Shown in pieces: positions 26,054-33,025 of a stretch of DNA of 33,025 bases. Both the position numbers and the translations under genes were made by a program. This DNA comes from Burkholderiaceae bacterium (GTDB taxonomy: Bacteria; Pseudomonadota; Gammaproteobacteria; Burkholderiales; Burkholderiaceae_E): contig JAHEMI010000019.1 of the NCBI GenBank assembly GCA_024643785.1, forward strand, positions 1-33,025. Reading direction: 5' to 3'. Every line of letters begins with the position of its first letter. The stretch's first letter is position 1. The notes under the pieces are model-generated. The model was not told where the DNA came from. It made no database searches and saw only the letters and a program-made list of their open reading frames with translations.

Positions 26054-26736
26054 GGCTGTTCTCCCGGCGCCGCCGGCTCGCCGTCGCCGTCGTCACGCTT
26101 GTCCCAGAGGTAGTAGAACCCCGGCCCGGTGCCGAGTTCCTCGTGCATCCGGAAATACTGGTTCTCGGCGAGCAACTGCGAGACATTGCTGGCCGGGTCG
26201 TCGAGGTCGCCAAAGTGCAGGGTCTGCGAGATGCAGGAGTTGACGCACGCCGGCGTCGCCGCCGGGTCGACGCCCGGGGTCAACCCGGCCGCGAGCCCGG
26301 CATCGATCCGGTCGACGCAGTAGGTGCACTTGGTGGCCACCGCCAGCCGGCGCTCGTCAAAGCGCAATCTCTCGCTCGCCGTCGGCTCGCCATACGAGAA
26401 GCTCGCCCGGTCGGTCTTGTAGCGGGCCTGGTAGGGACACGCCACCGCGCAATAGGCGCAACCGATGCACAGGTCGTAGTCGATCGTGACGATCCCGTCG
26501 GGGCGCTTGCGAGTCGCCGTCGACGGACAGACGTCCATGCACGGCGGGTCGTCGCAGTGCTGGCAGCCGACCGGAATGAAGGCCCGGTTGACGTTGGGAT
26601 ATTCACCGACCTCGACGTCGATCACCCGGCGCCACTGCACCCCGGGCGGCGTGGCGTTGGCGTGCTTGCACGCAGCGGTGCAGGTCTGGCAGCCGACACA
26701 GCGGCGCAGGTCGGCAATCATCGCCCAGCGGGTCAT
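26050..26736 (-). CDS. padC: Phenylacetyl-CoA:acceptor oxidoreductase, iron-sulfur subunit
   Basis: A 228-residue electron-transfer subunit of the DmsB/NrfC type, with cysteines for four [4Fe-4S] clusters. The groups are 13-16-19-23 (RRCVGCQTCTAAC), 58-61-66-70 (GCQHCDDPPCMDVC), 90-93-96-100 (LCIGCAYCAVAC) and the pairs 137/140 (KCTYC) and 164/168. The start at the ATG at 26736 overlaps the catalytic-subunit stop, and its own stop overlaps the anchor start. The protein begins MTRWAMIADLRRC with no export signal, consistent with a cytoplasm-facing complex. Its partners define its role; similar subunits occur in polysulfide and DMSO reductases. Confidence 0.85.
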   Translation of the reverse strand: MTRWAMIADLRRCVGCQTCTAACKHANATPPGVQWRRVIDVEVGEYPNVNRAFIPVGCQHCDDPPCMDVCPSTATRKRPDGIVTIDYDLCIGCAYCAVACPYQARYKTDRASFSYGEPTASERLRFDERRLAVATKCTYCVDRIDAGLAAGLTPGVDPAATPACVNSCISQTLHFGDLDDPASNVSQLLAENQYFRMHEELGTGPGFYYLWDKRDDGDGEPAAPGEQP

Positions 26737-29492
26737 GATTTCCTCCCTGCCGGCTGGATCCGGACTCGCACGATATCGGCGCCCGATCCAGTGGCGTCGG
26801 TAAGGGCCAGCGACATCGTCGCCAGCTTGTTGAGACTGGGCATGGCGAACTCGCGCGCCACCGGTGTCGCCCAATGGTCGAATTGCCCGAGCAGCAGCAG
26901 CGTATCGGGGCGGATTCCCTGGCGCAGCACGGCCTTGCCGTGGGTCTCGCGTTGCGGGGTCGAGATCACCACCTCGTCGCCGTCCTCGATGCCGAGCTCG
27001 GCGGCGCGCCCGGTGTTGATGATTACGCCGCGGTGACCGGCGATGTTGTCGGCCACCTCGCGGATCATCTTGACGCCGACGTTGGCGCCCCACGAGTACT
27101 GCATGCTGCGTGCCGTGAGCAGCCAGAAGGGGTAGTCCTTCTCCTCGCCGCCGGCGACCACCACCGCCTGCGCCCATTCATGCGGGAAGTCCTTCCAGTC
27201 GGGCAGCGGCCGGTATTCCTCGAGCTGCTTGTCCCACCAGTGCATGTCGTTTTCGTGCAGGCGGTTGCCCAGCTCGCGGCCGATGCGAAAGATCCGCTCC
27301 TGATAGGGCAGCTCGAAGCGCAGTCCCGCGGCCTTGAGAGTCGGGAACAGGTACCAGTCGGTCTGCGGGAACGGCGCGGTCATCATGCCGTGTTCCTGCC
27401 ACCACTCGAGACCGTGCTCCTCGCGACCTTCGCTGACTTCGCTTGAGGCCGCGCGGCAGACCGCGTCCCAGATCTCGTCACGCGAGTGCTCGCGCCCGAG
27501 TTCGAGCGCGTAATCGTAGCTGTCGGTCTTGAGCGGCACCCCGCCCGCGCCCTTGTTGATCGAGGCGTTGTATTTCTCGATCAGCCCCAGGCGCCGGACC
27601 AGTTCGGTCGCCACTTCGGTCATGTCGCGAGCCTCGCCCTGCGGGGCCACGATCGGCTGGCGCAACGCAAAACCCTTGGTCTTCCAGAACTGCTCCTGGT
27701 ACTTGGAACCGCCGATGCGGATCAGCTGCAGGCTCTCCAGGTCGGTGGCATCAGGCAGCAGGATGTCGGCGTTGTGGTTGGTCTCATCGCGGGTATAGGC
27801 GAAAGCCACGATGAACGGGAACCTGGCCATCTTCTCGCCCAACGCCCCGGTATCCCAGAACGAGATGGCCGGATTGGTGCGGTAGACGATCCACACGTCG
27901 GGCGGGTTGACCCGCGGCAAGCCCTTGGGAGTCTCGTCGAGGAACATCCACGAAAAATGGGTCGGGCCCAGGGCCTGGCTCCAGGGACCGTCCGAAGCCA
28001 GCGGCACCATCGTGCGGTAGGCATTGCGGATATTGGGCTTCGGGCTCCAGTGCTCGCGGTCGGTGGGATTGAACGGGAAGTGCATGAACCCGTCCTGGCC
28101 CGGCTGGACGCTTTGCAGCCGTTCCGACATCGGGCGGTTCAGACGGATAGTCGTGCCGATGGTCCCGCCCGGCACCTCGAGCGCACCGACCAGCACCGCC
28201 AGCATCGTCCTGCCCCAGCAACATTCGTAGCCGCCCCAACCGTTGTTGACGGTCTTCCCCAGGCTCACCGCGACCGGTCTGAAGGGCATCGTCTGGCCTT
28301 CGACCTCGATGGTCGCGCCCACCTGCGCGGCGTCGATGTACTCGCGTGCGATGCGGCGGATGGTCGTCGCCGGCACATCGCAGATCTGCTGCGCCCAGTC
28401 GACGTCGAACTGCTTCATGTGCTCGGCCAGCATCGAGAATCCGGTGGTGCCGACCAGTTCGCCACTGGCGATCACCTCGTCATCGGCGCCGATCTCGACC
28501 GCCATCGCCCGGTATTCGCCTTCCAGCGCCGGGACCACGCCCGGCGTGTCGAACGCCGCCGCCGCCTTGGCTGCGCTATCCCAGAGCAGCGGCTTGCGCG
28601 ACACCGGGTCGCGCAGGTAGAAGCCGTTGGCGCCCACCAGGTAGGGGGACGCGGTATGGTCGCGCAGGTACTCGAGGTCGAGCCGTTCGCGGGGCGTGTT
28701 GTGGAGCAACTCGTGGATCAGCGCGAACAGGAATGCGGCATCGGTCTTGGGCTTGATCGGCACCCACTCCGCCGAACAGGCGCCGGTCACCGAGAGATGG
28801 GGCTCGACCTGGACGCGCTTCATGCCGCGGATGCGTGCGTTGGCGTGCCGCCAGACTCCGACCACGCCGTTGGCGGCTTCGGCGTTGGAACCGCAGGAGA
28901 TCAGGTAATTGCAGTACGGGGTGTCGGGCGAGACGATGAAAGCCCGGTGCCACAGCTCGCCGTAGAGGTGCTCGGAGTGGTAGCACTTGACGCCCTGCCC
29001 CGAGCCGAAGCCCATGTCGACCGCGCCCCAGGCCGAGAGAAACGCCGGGAAGGTGCCCATGTAGGACTGGGGCGTGCCGCCGCCGCCAAAGCTCGCGGCC
29101 AGCCGGGGGTAGCCCGACTCGTCACGCAGCCCGGCCGCCCGGATCGCTTCGAGCTTGGCGGTGATCGCATCGAACGCCTCGTCCCAGCTGATCGGGACGA
29201 ATCCCGGGTCCTCGTTGCGCCCCTTCTTGGGATTGGTGCGCTTCATCGGCACCGTGACCCGATGGGGGTTGTAGGTCTTCTCCACCAGCCCGTAGGCGCG
29301 CACGCAGACCTTGCCGCCGCCAGGATGAATCTCGGCCGCGCAGAAATTTGGCTCGACCTCGGTGGCTACGCCGTCGACAACTTTGACCGTCAGCAGATCG
29401 GGGCCGGCAACGCACTGATAGCAATAGGTCGGTACGGTCCGGGACTTGCCCGCTGCAGCAGTGCCACCACCAGTTTGTGAACGGTCAGTCAT
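26733..29492 (-). CDS. padB: Phenylacetyl-CoA:acceptor oxidoreductase, molybdopterin catalytic subunit
   Basis: A 919-residue molybdopterin oxidoreductase of the DMSO-reductase superfamily. In Thauera the membrane-bound Mo/Fe/S enzyme of this kind oxidises phenylacetyl-CoA at the alpha carbon, yielding phenylglyoxylate, with quinone as acceptor. Near the N-terminus are Cys24, Cys27, Cys51 and Cys63, an unusual spacing. Cys170 (GSGQGVKCYHSE) is a candidate Mo ligand. The C-terminal guanylate-binding domain is clear (FWLLTARSMQYSWGANVG, HATPVAREF-like end). No twin-arginine signal is present. I chose the ATG at 29492, which has AAGGAGG at proper spacing; the ATG at 29498 is too close to it. The adjoining PaaK ligase and bcr locus support the assignment. 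Other substrates remain possible. Confidence 0.8.
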   Translation of the reverse strand: MTDRSQTGGGTAAAGKSRTVPTYCYQCVAGPDLLTVKVVDGVATEVEPNFCAAEIHPGGGKVCVRAYGLVEKTYNPHRVTVPMKRTNPKKGRNEDPGFVPISWDEAFDAITAKLEAIRAAGLRDESGYPRLAASFGGGGTPQSYMGTFPAFLSAWGAVDMGFGSGQGVKCYHSEHLYGELWHRAFIVSPDTPYCNYLISCGSNAEAANGVVGVWRHANARIRGMKRVQVEPHLSVTGACSAEWVPIKPKTDAAFLFALIHELLHNTPRERLDLEYLRDHTASPYLVGANGFYLRDPVSRKPLLWDSAAKAAAAFDTPGVVPALEGEYRAMAVEIGADDEVIASGELVGTTGFSMLAEHMKQFDVDWAQQICDVPATTIRRIAREYIDAAQVGATIEVEGQTMPFRPVAVSLGKTVNNGWGGYECCWGRTMLAVLVGALEVPGGTIGTTIRLNRPMSERLQSVQPGQDGFMHFPFNPTDREHWSPKPNIRNAYRTMVPLASDGPWSQALGPTHFSWMFLDETPKGLPRVNPPDVWIVYRTNPAISFWDTGALGEKMARFPFIVAFAYTRDETNHNADILLPDATDLESLQLIRIGGSKYQEQFWKTKGFALRQPIVAPQGEARDMTEVATELVRRLGLIEKYNASINKGAGGVPLKTDSYDYALELGREHSRDEIWDAVCRAASSEVSEGREEHGLEWWQEHGMMTAPFPQTDWYLFPTLKAAGLRFELPYQERIFRIGRELGNRLHENDMHWWDKQLEEYRPLPDWKDFPHEWAQAVVVAGGEEKDYPFWLLTARSMQYSWGANVGVKMIREVADNIAGHRGVIINTGRAAELGIEDGDEVVISTPQRETHGKAVLRQGIRPDTLLLLGQFDHWATPVAREFAMPSLNKLATMSLALTDATGSGADIVRVRIQPAGRKS

Positions 29493-29505
29493 TTCCATTC
29501 CTCCT

Positions 29506-29521
29506 TCGGCCCGCAGGCCGA
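29506..29521 (-). other. Small stem-loop abutting the padB ribosome site
   Basis: On the minus strand TCGGCC pairs with GGCCGA around a TGCG loop, six base pairs in all. The last stem base is the first A of the AAGGAGG ribosome site of padB. It sits in the 54-base gap between livF and padB. There is no T-run, so it is not a classic terminator. Confidence 0.35.
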
Positions 29522-29546
29522 TACGACCCCCAAGCCCCACCTCCGA

Positions 29547-30248
29547 TCACACCCCGAGGTAGGCTTCGCGCACCGCTTCATTGGCGGCCAGTTCCTGGCC
29601 GGTGCCCTCGAGAGTGATCATCCCGGTCTCGAGCACGTAGGCCCGGTCGGCGATCGCCAGCGCGGCACGCGCGTTCTGGTCGACCAGCAACACGGTGGTC
29701 CCGGCGCGCCGCAGGGTCTCGATGTGGGCGTAGATCTCGCGGAAAAGTTTCGGCGCCAGGCCCATGCTCGGTTCATCGAGCAGCAGCAGCCTGGGACGCG
29801 CCATCAGCGCCCGGCCGATGGCGAGCATCTGCTGCTGGCCGCCCGAGAGCGCGCCAGCCGCCAGTCGCCGCCGCTCGGCGAGCGCCGGGAACATCACGTA
29901 GACGCGCTCCAGATCCTGCTCGACCTCGGCTCCGCTGCGCACGAAAGCTCCCAGCCGCAGGTTGTCCTCGATCGACAGCGGGGCGAATACCTGGCGCCCT
30001 TCGGGGACCTGAACGATCCCGGCCTGGACCCGGCGCCGCGGCGACGCTGCACTGATATCGACGTCGTTGAAGACCACGCTGCCGCTCGTGATCTTCTGCA
30101 CCCCTGAGAGCGCACGCAGCAGCGTGGTCTTGCCGGCGCCATTGGCCCCGACAATCGCCACCAGTTCGCGCTCGCCCACGGTGATCGAGACGCCCTTGAG
30201 CGCGGCGATCTTGCCGTAGGAGCTGTGGAGGTCCGCGACGCTAAGCAT
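29547..30248 (-). CDS. livF: Branched-chain-type ABC transporter, ATP-binding protein LivF
   Basis: A 233-residue ATPase beginning MLSVADLHSSYGKIAALKGV, the usual LivF opening. Walker A is GANGAGKTT (34-42), the signature is LSGGQQQMLAIGRAL, Walker B is LLLLDEPSMGLAP, and the H-loop position reads LVDQNARAAL, as in LivF proteins. It pairs with LivG to power import. I chose the ATG at 30248; a GTG at 30266 would add six residues. Its start overlaps the livG stop by 8 bases. It is followed by padB after 54 bases on the same strand, which links the transporter to the phenylacetate genes. Confidence 0.92.
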   Translation of the reverse strand: MLSVADLHSSYGKIAALKGVSITVGERELVAIVGANGAGKTTLLRALSGVQKITSGSVVFNDVDISAASPRRRVQAGIVQVPEGRQVFAPLSIEDNLRLGAFVRSGAEVEQDLERVYVMFPALAERRRLAAGALSGGQQQMLAIGRALMARPRLLLLDEPSMGLAPKLFREIYAHIETLRRAGTTVLLVDQNARAALAIADRAYVLETGMITLEGTGQELAANEAVREAYLGV

Positions 30249-31017
30249 CTTCCTCGTCCTCGGCACCGAGATAGGCCTTGATCACCAGCGGGTCGTCGCG
30301 CACCTGCGCGGGCGTGCCCGCCGCCAGACGACGGCCCTGGTCGAGCACGAAGATGCTCTCCGAGATACTCATCACCAGCCGCATGTTGTGCTCGACCAGC
30401 ACCACCGTGATCCCGCCCGCGGCGATGTCGCGAATCAGTTCGGCGAGTTCCATCGACTCGCTGGGATTCAAGCCCGCGGCCGGCTCGTCGAGCAGCAGCA
30501 GCCGCGGGCGCGAGGCGAGCGCCCGCGCCACCTCGAGGCGCTTGAGCGCGCCGTAGGGCAAGGTGCTGCTGTCGGCCCCGAGGTAGGCGCCCAGGCCAAC
30601 CGAGCGCATGTGGCCGACCGCGCTGTCGAGCGAACTGCGTTCTGCCACGGCCATTCGCGGCAGCCGCAGCATCGCCGGCAGCAGCGCGTGGCTTTCGTGG
30701 CGGTGCAGGCCGACCATGACGTTCTCGAGCGCCGACATGTTGAAGAAGATCTGCGGCGTCTGGAAGGTGCGGCCAATGCCGTGGCGGGCGAACATGTGGC
30801 TGGGCAGCCCGGTGAGATCGGTATCGCCGAAGCTGATCCGGCCCTCGCTCGGCGTGTAGACGCCGGTGAGCACGTTGAGCATGGTCGTCTTGCCGGCGCC
30901 ATTGGGCCCGATGATCGCGTGGACGCCGCCGTCGGGAACCTCGAGGGTCACGTCCTCGAGTGCCGCCAGGCCGCCAAAACGCCGGGTGACACCCTGGACG
31001 CTCATCAGCGGCTTCAT
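30241..31017 (-). CDS. livG: Branched-chain-type ABC transporter, ATP-binding protein LivG
   Basis: A 258-residue ATPase. Walker A is GPNGAGKTT (37-45), the LivG-specific block GIGRTFQTPQIFFNMSALENVMVG follows, the signature is a variant LPYGALKRLEVARAL, and Walker B is LLLLDEPAAGLNPSE with LVEHNMRLVM after it. The ATG at 31017 overlaps the livM stop (ATGA). A start at the internal ATG (31005) is less likely. The cargo is unknown; Liv-type importers near aromatic genes often carry aromatic acids, and that is my inference here. Confidence 0.92.
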   Translation of the reverse strand: MKPLMSVQGVTRRFGGLAALEDVTLEVPDGGVHAIIGPNGAGKTTMLNVLTGVYTPSEGRISFGDTDLTGLPSHMFARHGIGRTFQTPQIFFNMSALENVMVGLHRHESHALLPAMLRLPRMAVAERSSLDSAVGHMRSVGLGAYLGADSSTLPYGALKRLEVARALASRPRLLLLDEPAAGLNPSESMELAELIRDIAAGGITVVLVEHNMRLVMSISESIFVLDQGRRLAAGTPAQVRDDPLVIKAYLGAEDEEDA

Positions 31018-32078
31018 GTCTGCTTCCCGGACTTGTCGAAGCGCCGCAGGGCCTTGCGGCCGAGCAAGCCGAGTGTCGGCACGAGTCCGCGCGGCATCAC
31101 GATCATCGTGCCGACCATTACGGCGCCCAGCGCGACCATCTCGTAGTCCTTGAGCACGGTCAGCACTTGCGGCAGCAGCGTCAGCACGGCGGCGCCGACC
31201 ACGGCACCCCAGGTCGAGGCCAGGCCACCGAAAACCACCATCGTGACCAGTTCGACCGAATGCAGGAAATCGGCCTTGCCGGGAGTGATGAAGCCGGAGT
31301 AGTGGGCCGCCAGCGCACCGGCGAAGGCCCCGAACACCGCCGAGATCACGAAGATTTTCAGCTTGGCGCTGGCGGTGTCGATCCCGGTCACCTGGGCTGC
31401 GATTTCGCCGCCGTTGAGCGCGCGCAGCGCCCGCCCGGTGGGCGAATCGATGAGGTTGCGGGCCAGCCACACGGCGGCCAGCAACACGATTGCGACCAGC
31501 ACGTACCAGGCCTTTTCGCTGCTCACCTCGTAGCCCAGGAGTCGCAGCGGCACGACCGCCATGCCATCTGGTCCGCCGGTAATCCGGTCCTCGGTGCGGA
31601 TCACGGTGAGCACGATGATGCCCATGCCCAGCGTGGCCATCGCCAGGTAGTGGCCCTTGAGGCGCAGGATCGGGCGGCCGACGAGGAAGGCCAGCACCGC
31701 GACCCCCAGCACCGCTGCCGCGATCGCGGCCACCGATGGCCAGTGGTAGGTCGTCGCCAGGATCCCGGTTCCGTAGGCGCCGAGGCCGAAGAAGCCGGCG
31801 TGCCCGAGACTGATCTGCCCGGCGTAGCCGATCAGCAGGTTGAGGCCGACGCACACGATGGCGTTGAGACCGACCAGGATCGCGACGTCGAAGAAATACT
31901 TGTTGGGCAGCAGGAACGGCAGCACCAGCAGCGCGAGGGCGAACAGCGGCAGCGCCCCCAGCCCCCGCCAGCCCGACTTGCGCGGGCTCCAGAGCTCAAA
32001 CTCGGAAGTGCTGGCCTGGGAAGAACTGTCGACTGCGGGATCCGTCGTGCTCGCGGCTGCCAATGCTTCGTCTGCCAT
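31014..32078 (-). CDS. livM: Branched-chain-type ABC transporter, permease LivM
   Basis: A 354-residue inner-membrane permease with roughly 8-10 hydrophobic segments. The family hallmarks are LNLLIGYAGQISLGHAGFFGLGAY and the coupling-loop motif GRALRALNGGEIAAQVTGID, which contacts the ATPases. ITGGPDGMAVVP is also typical of LivM. The first 40 residues are a Ser/Thr/Ala-rich hydrophilic leader before the first membrane segment. That is a common but variable feature, and it leaves some doubt over the start. It lies 21 bases after livH. Confidence 0.9.
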   Translation of the reverse strand: MADEALAAASTTDPAVDSSSQASTSEFELWSPRKSGWRGLGALPLFALALLVLPFLLPNKYFFDVAILVGLNAIVCVGLNLLIGYAGQISLGHAGFFGLGAYGTGILATTYHWPSVAAIAAAVLGVAVLAFLVGRPILRLKGHYLAMATLGMGIIVLTVIRTEDRITGGPDGMAVVPLRLLGYEVSSEKAWYVLVAIVLLAAVWLARNLIDSPTGRALRALNGGEIAAQVTGIDTASAKLKIFVISAVFGAFAGALAAHYSGFITPGKADFLHSVELVTMVVFGGLASTWGAVVGAAVLTLLPQVLTVLKDYEMVALGAVMVGTMIVMPRGLVPTLGLLGRKALRRFDKSGKQT

Positions 32079-32099
32079 GTTTCCCCTGGCCCTCGCGGA

Positions 32100-32975
32100 T
32101 CAGACCCGCTCGGCGCTCGCGCGCCCGAACAGGCCTCCCGGAAGGAAGAAAAGGACCAGCAGCAAGACCACGAAAGCCGTGACGTCCTTGTAGGCCGAAG
32201 AGATGTAGCCGGAACTGAGCGCCTCGATCAGCCCGATGCTCAGGCCGCCGACCACCGCGCCCACTCCGCTGCCCAATCCACCCAGGACGGCCGCCGCAAA
32301 GCCCTTGAGGCCGAGCAGCACGCCAACGTCGTAGGAAGTGAGCGTGATCGGTGCGGTCAGGATGCCGGCGGTGGCGCCGAGCCCTGCCGACAGACCGAAT
32401 GCCAGGGTCAGCACGCGGCGGGTGTCGATCCCGACCAGGCTGGCCGCTAACGGGTTGTACGAAGTCGCCAGCATCGCCTTGCCGGTGATGGTGCGATTGA
32501 AGAACCACGCCATGGCCATGACCAGCAGGGTGCCGGCGCCGATCACCCACAGGCTCTGCGAGGTAAGGCTGGCGCCGAGGAAAGCGATCGGCTGGTCACC
32601 CGAGAAGGACGGCAGCGCATGGAGATTCTTGTCCCAGACCAGCGACGCCAGTCCGCGCAGCAGGATCGACGCGCCAATGGTTATGATGATCAGCGTGATC
32701 ACCGATGCGCCCCGCGCCGAGTCGACCGCGACCTTCTCGAGGATTACTCCGACCAGCACGCCGGCCAGGATCGCCAGCAGGATAGCCACTGGCAGCGGCA
32801 CCCCCAGCGCCACCAGAGAAACGGCGCTCATGCCCCCGATCATCACGAACTCGCCCTGTGCAAAATTGATCACATGGCTGGCGTTGAAGATGATCGTGAA
32901 CCCAAGCGCCACCAGCGCGTAGATCGAGCCGACCGTAAGACCGCTGAGCAGGTACTGAACCAATGCGGCGCTCAT
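32100..32975 (-). CDS. livH: Branched-chain-type ABC transporter, permease LivH
   Basis: A 291-residue permease starting QYLLSGLTVGSIYALVALG, with the family motif INFAQGEFVMIGG near residue 36 and the coupling loop KAMLATSYNPLAASLVGID. About eight membrane segments are apparent. FFLPGGLFG near the end is typical. AAGGAAG precedes the ATG at good distance. It is the first transporter gene seen. The substrate-binding protein that normally accompanies these permeases is not in the 50 bases left before the window edge and may lie just beyond it or at another site. Those last 50 bases show no further gene. Confidence 0.92.
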   Translation of the reverse strand: MSAALVQYLLSGLTVGSIYALVALGFTIIFNASHVINFAQGEFVMIGGMSAVSLVALGVPLPVAILLAILAGVLVGVILEKVAVDSARGASVITLIIITIGASILLRGLASLVWDKNLHALPSFSGDQPIAFLGASLTSQSLWVIGAGTLLVMAMAWFFNRTITGKAMLATSYNPLAASLVGIDTRRVLTLAFGLSAGLGATAGILTAPITLTSYDVGVLLGLKGFAAAVLGGLGSGVGAVVGGLSIGLIEALSSGYISSAYKDVTAFVVLLLVLFFLPGGLFGRASAERV

Positions 32976-33025
32976 CGCATCTTCCTTTCGGCTCGATCAG
33001 CGAAACACTGTACTGCTGCTACTTC

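Noticed and set aside
26874-29480. Long plus-strand frames opposite the Mo enzyme gene (up to about 660 codons)
   Set aside because: They are antisense shadows of padB with Arg/Gly/Asp/His-biased composition and no motifs.

Overview
The window is a GC-rich, gene-dense stretch of proteobacterial chromosome. Gene content points to a facultatively anaerobic, aromatic-degrading beta- or gammaproteobacterium, most like the denitrifying Rhodocyclales (Thauera/Azoarcus/Aromatoleum group). There is no rRNA or other phylogenetic marker, so this placement is inference. I saw no tRNA, insertion sequence, integrase, CRISPR array or origin. No gap between genes exceeds 300 bases; the largest is the 242-base kor/had divergent region.

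Left third, about 1-10.8 kb, is housekeeping. It holds the tail of an unidentified gene, an aldo/keto reductase, a class I aminotransferase divergent from it, argG, a GNAT acetyltransferase, yajQ and a TfoX-N domain protein. A leftward isoprenoid/folate operon follows, transcribed xseB-ispA-dxs-folE2. Divergent from it is a rhodanese-type sulfurtransferase translationally coupled to a P-loop kinase-like protein.

Middle, about 10.8-22.3 kb, is a central anaerobic benzoyl-CoA locus of the Thauera (class I, ATP-dependent) type. A rightward operon had-oah-dch-bcrC-bcrB-bcrA-bcrD-fdx encodes benzoyl-CoA reductase, its ferredoxin and three beta-oxidation-like enzymes. Together these take benzoyl-CoA through the dienoyl-CoA and 6-hydroxy-/6-oxo-cyclohexene-carboxyl-CoA to ring opening. 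Divergent from it are korA-korB, a 2-oxoacid:ferredoxin oxidoreductase that can re-reduce the ferredoxin, and a coupled ferritin-like diiron protein.

Right third, about 22.2-33 kb, is a long leftward set converging on fdx. In transcription order it is livH-livM-livG-livF (branched-chain-type ABC importer without its binding protein), a three-subunit molybdenum oxidoreductase matching phenylacetyl-CoA:acceptor oxidoreductase (padB-padC-padD), a PaaK-type phenylacetate-CoA ligase, a hemerythrin-domain protein and a tandem GNAT protein. The simplest reading is an anaerobic phenylacetate module: uptake, CoA activation and alpha-oxidation to phenylglyoxylate. It would feed the benzoyl-CoA module through a phenylglyoxylate oxidoreductase that is not in this window. 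Many junctions are ATGA stop/start overlaps, implying tight translational coupling. No transcriptional regulator of either module is present.
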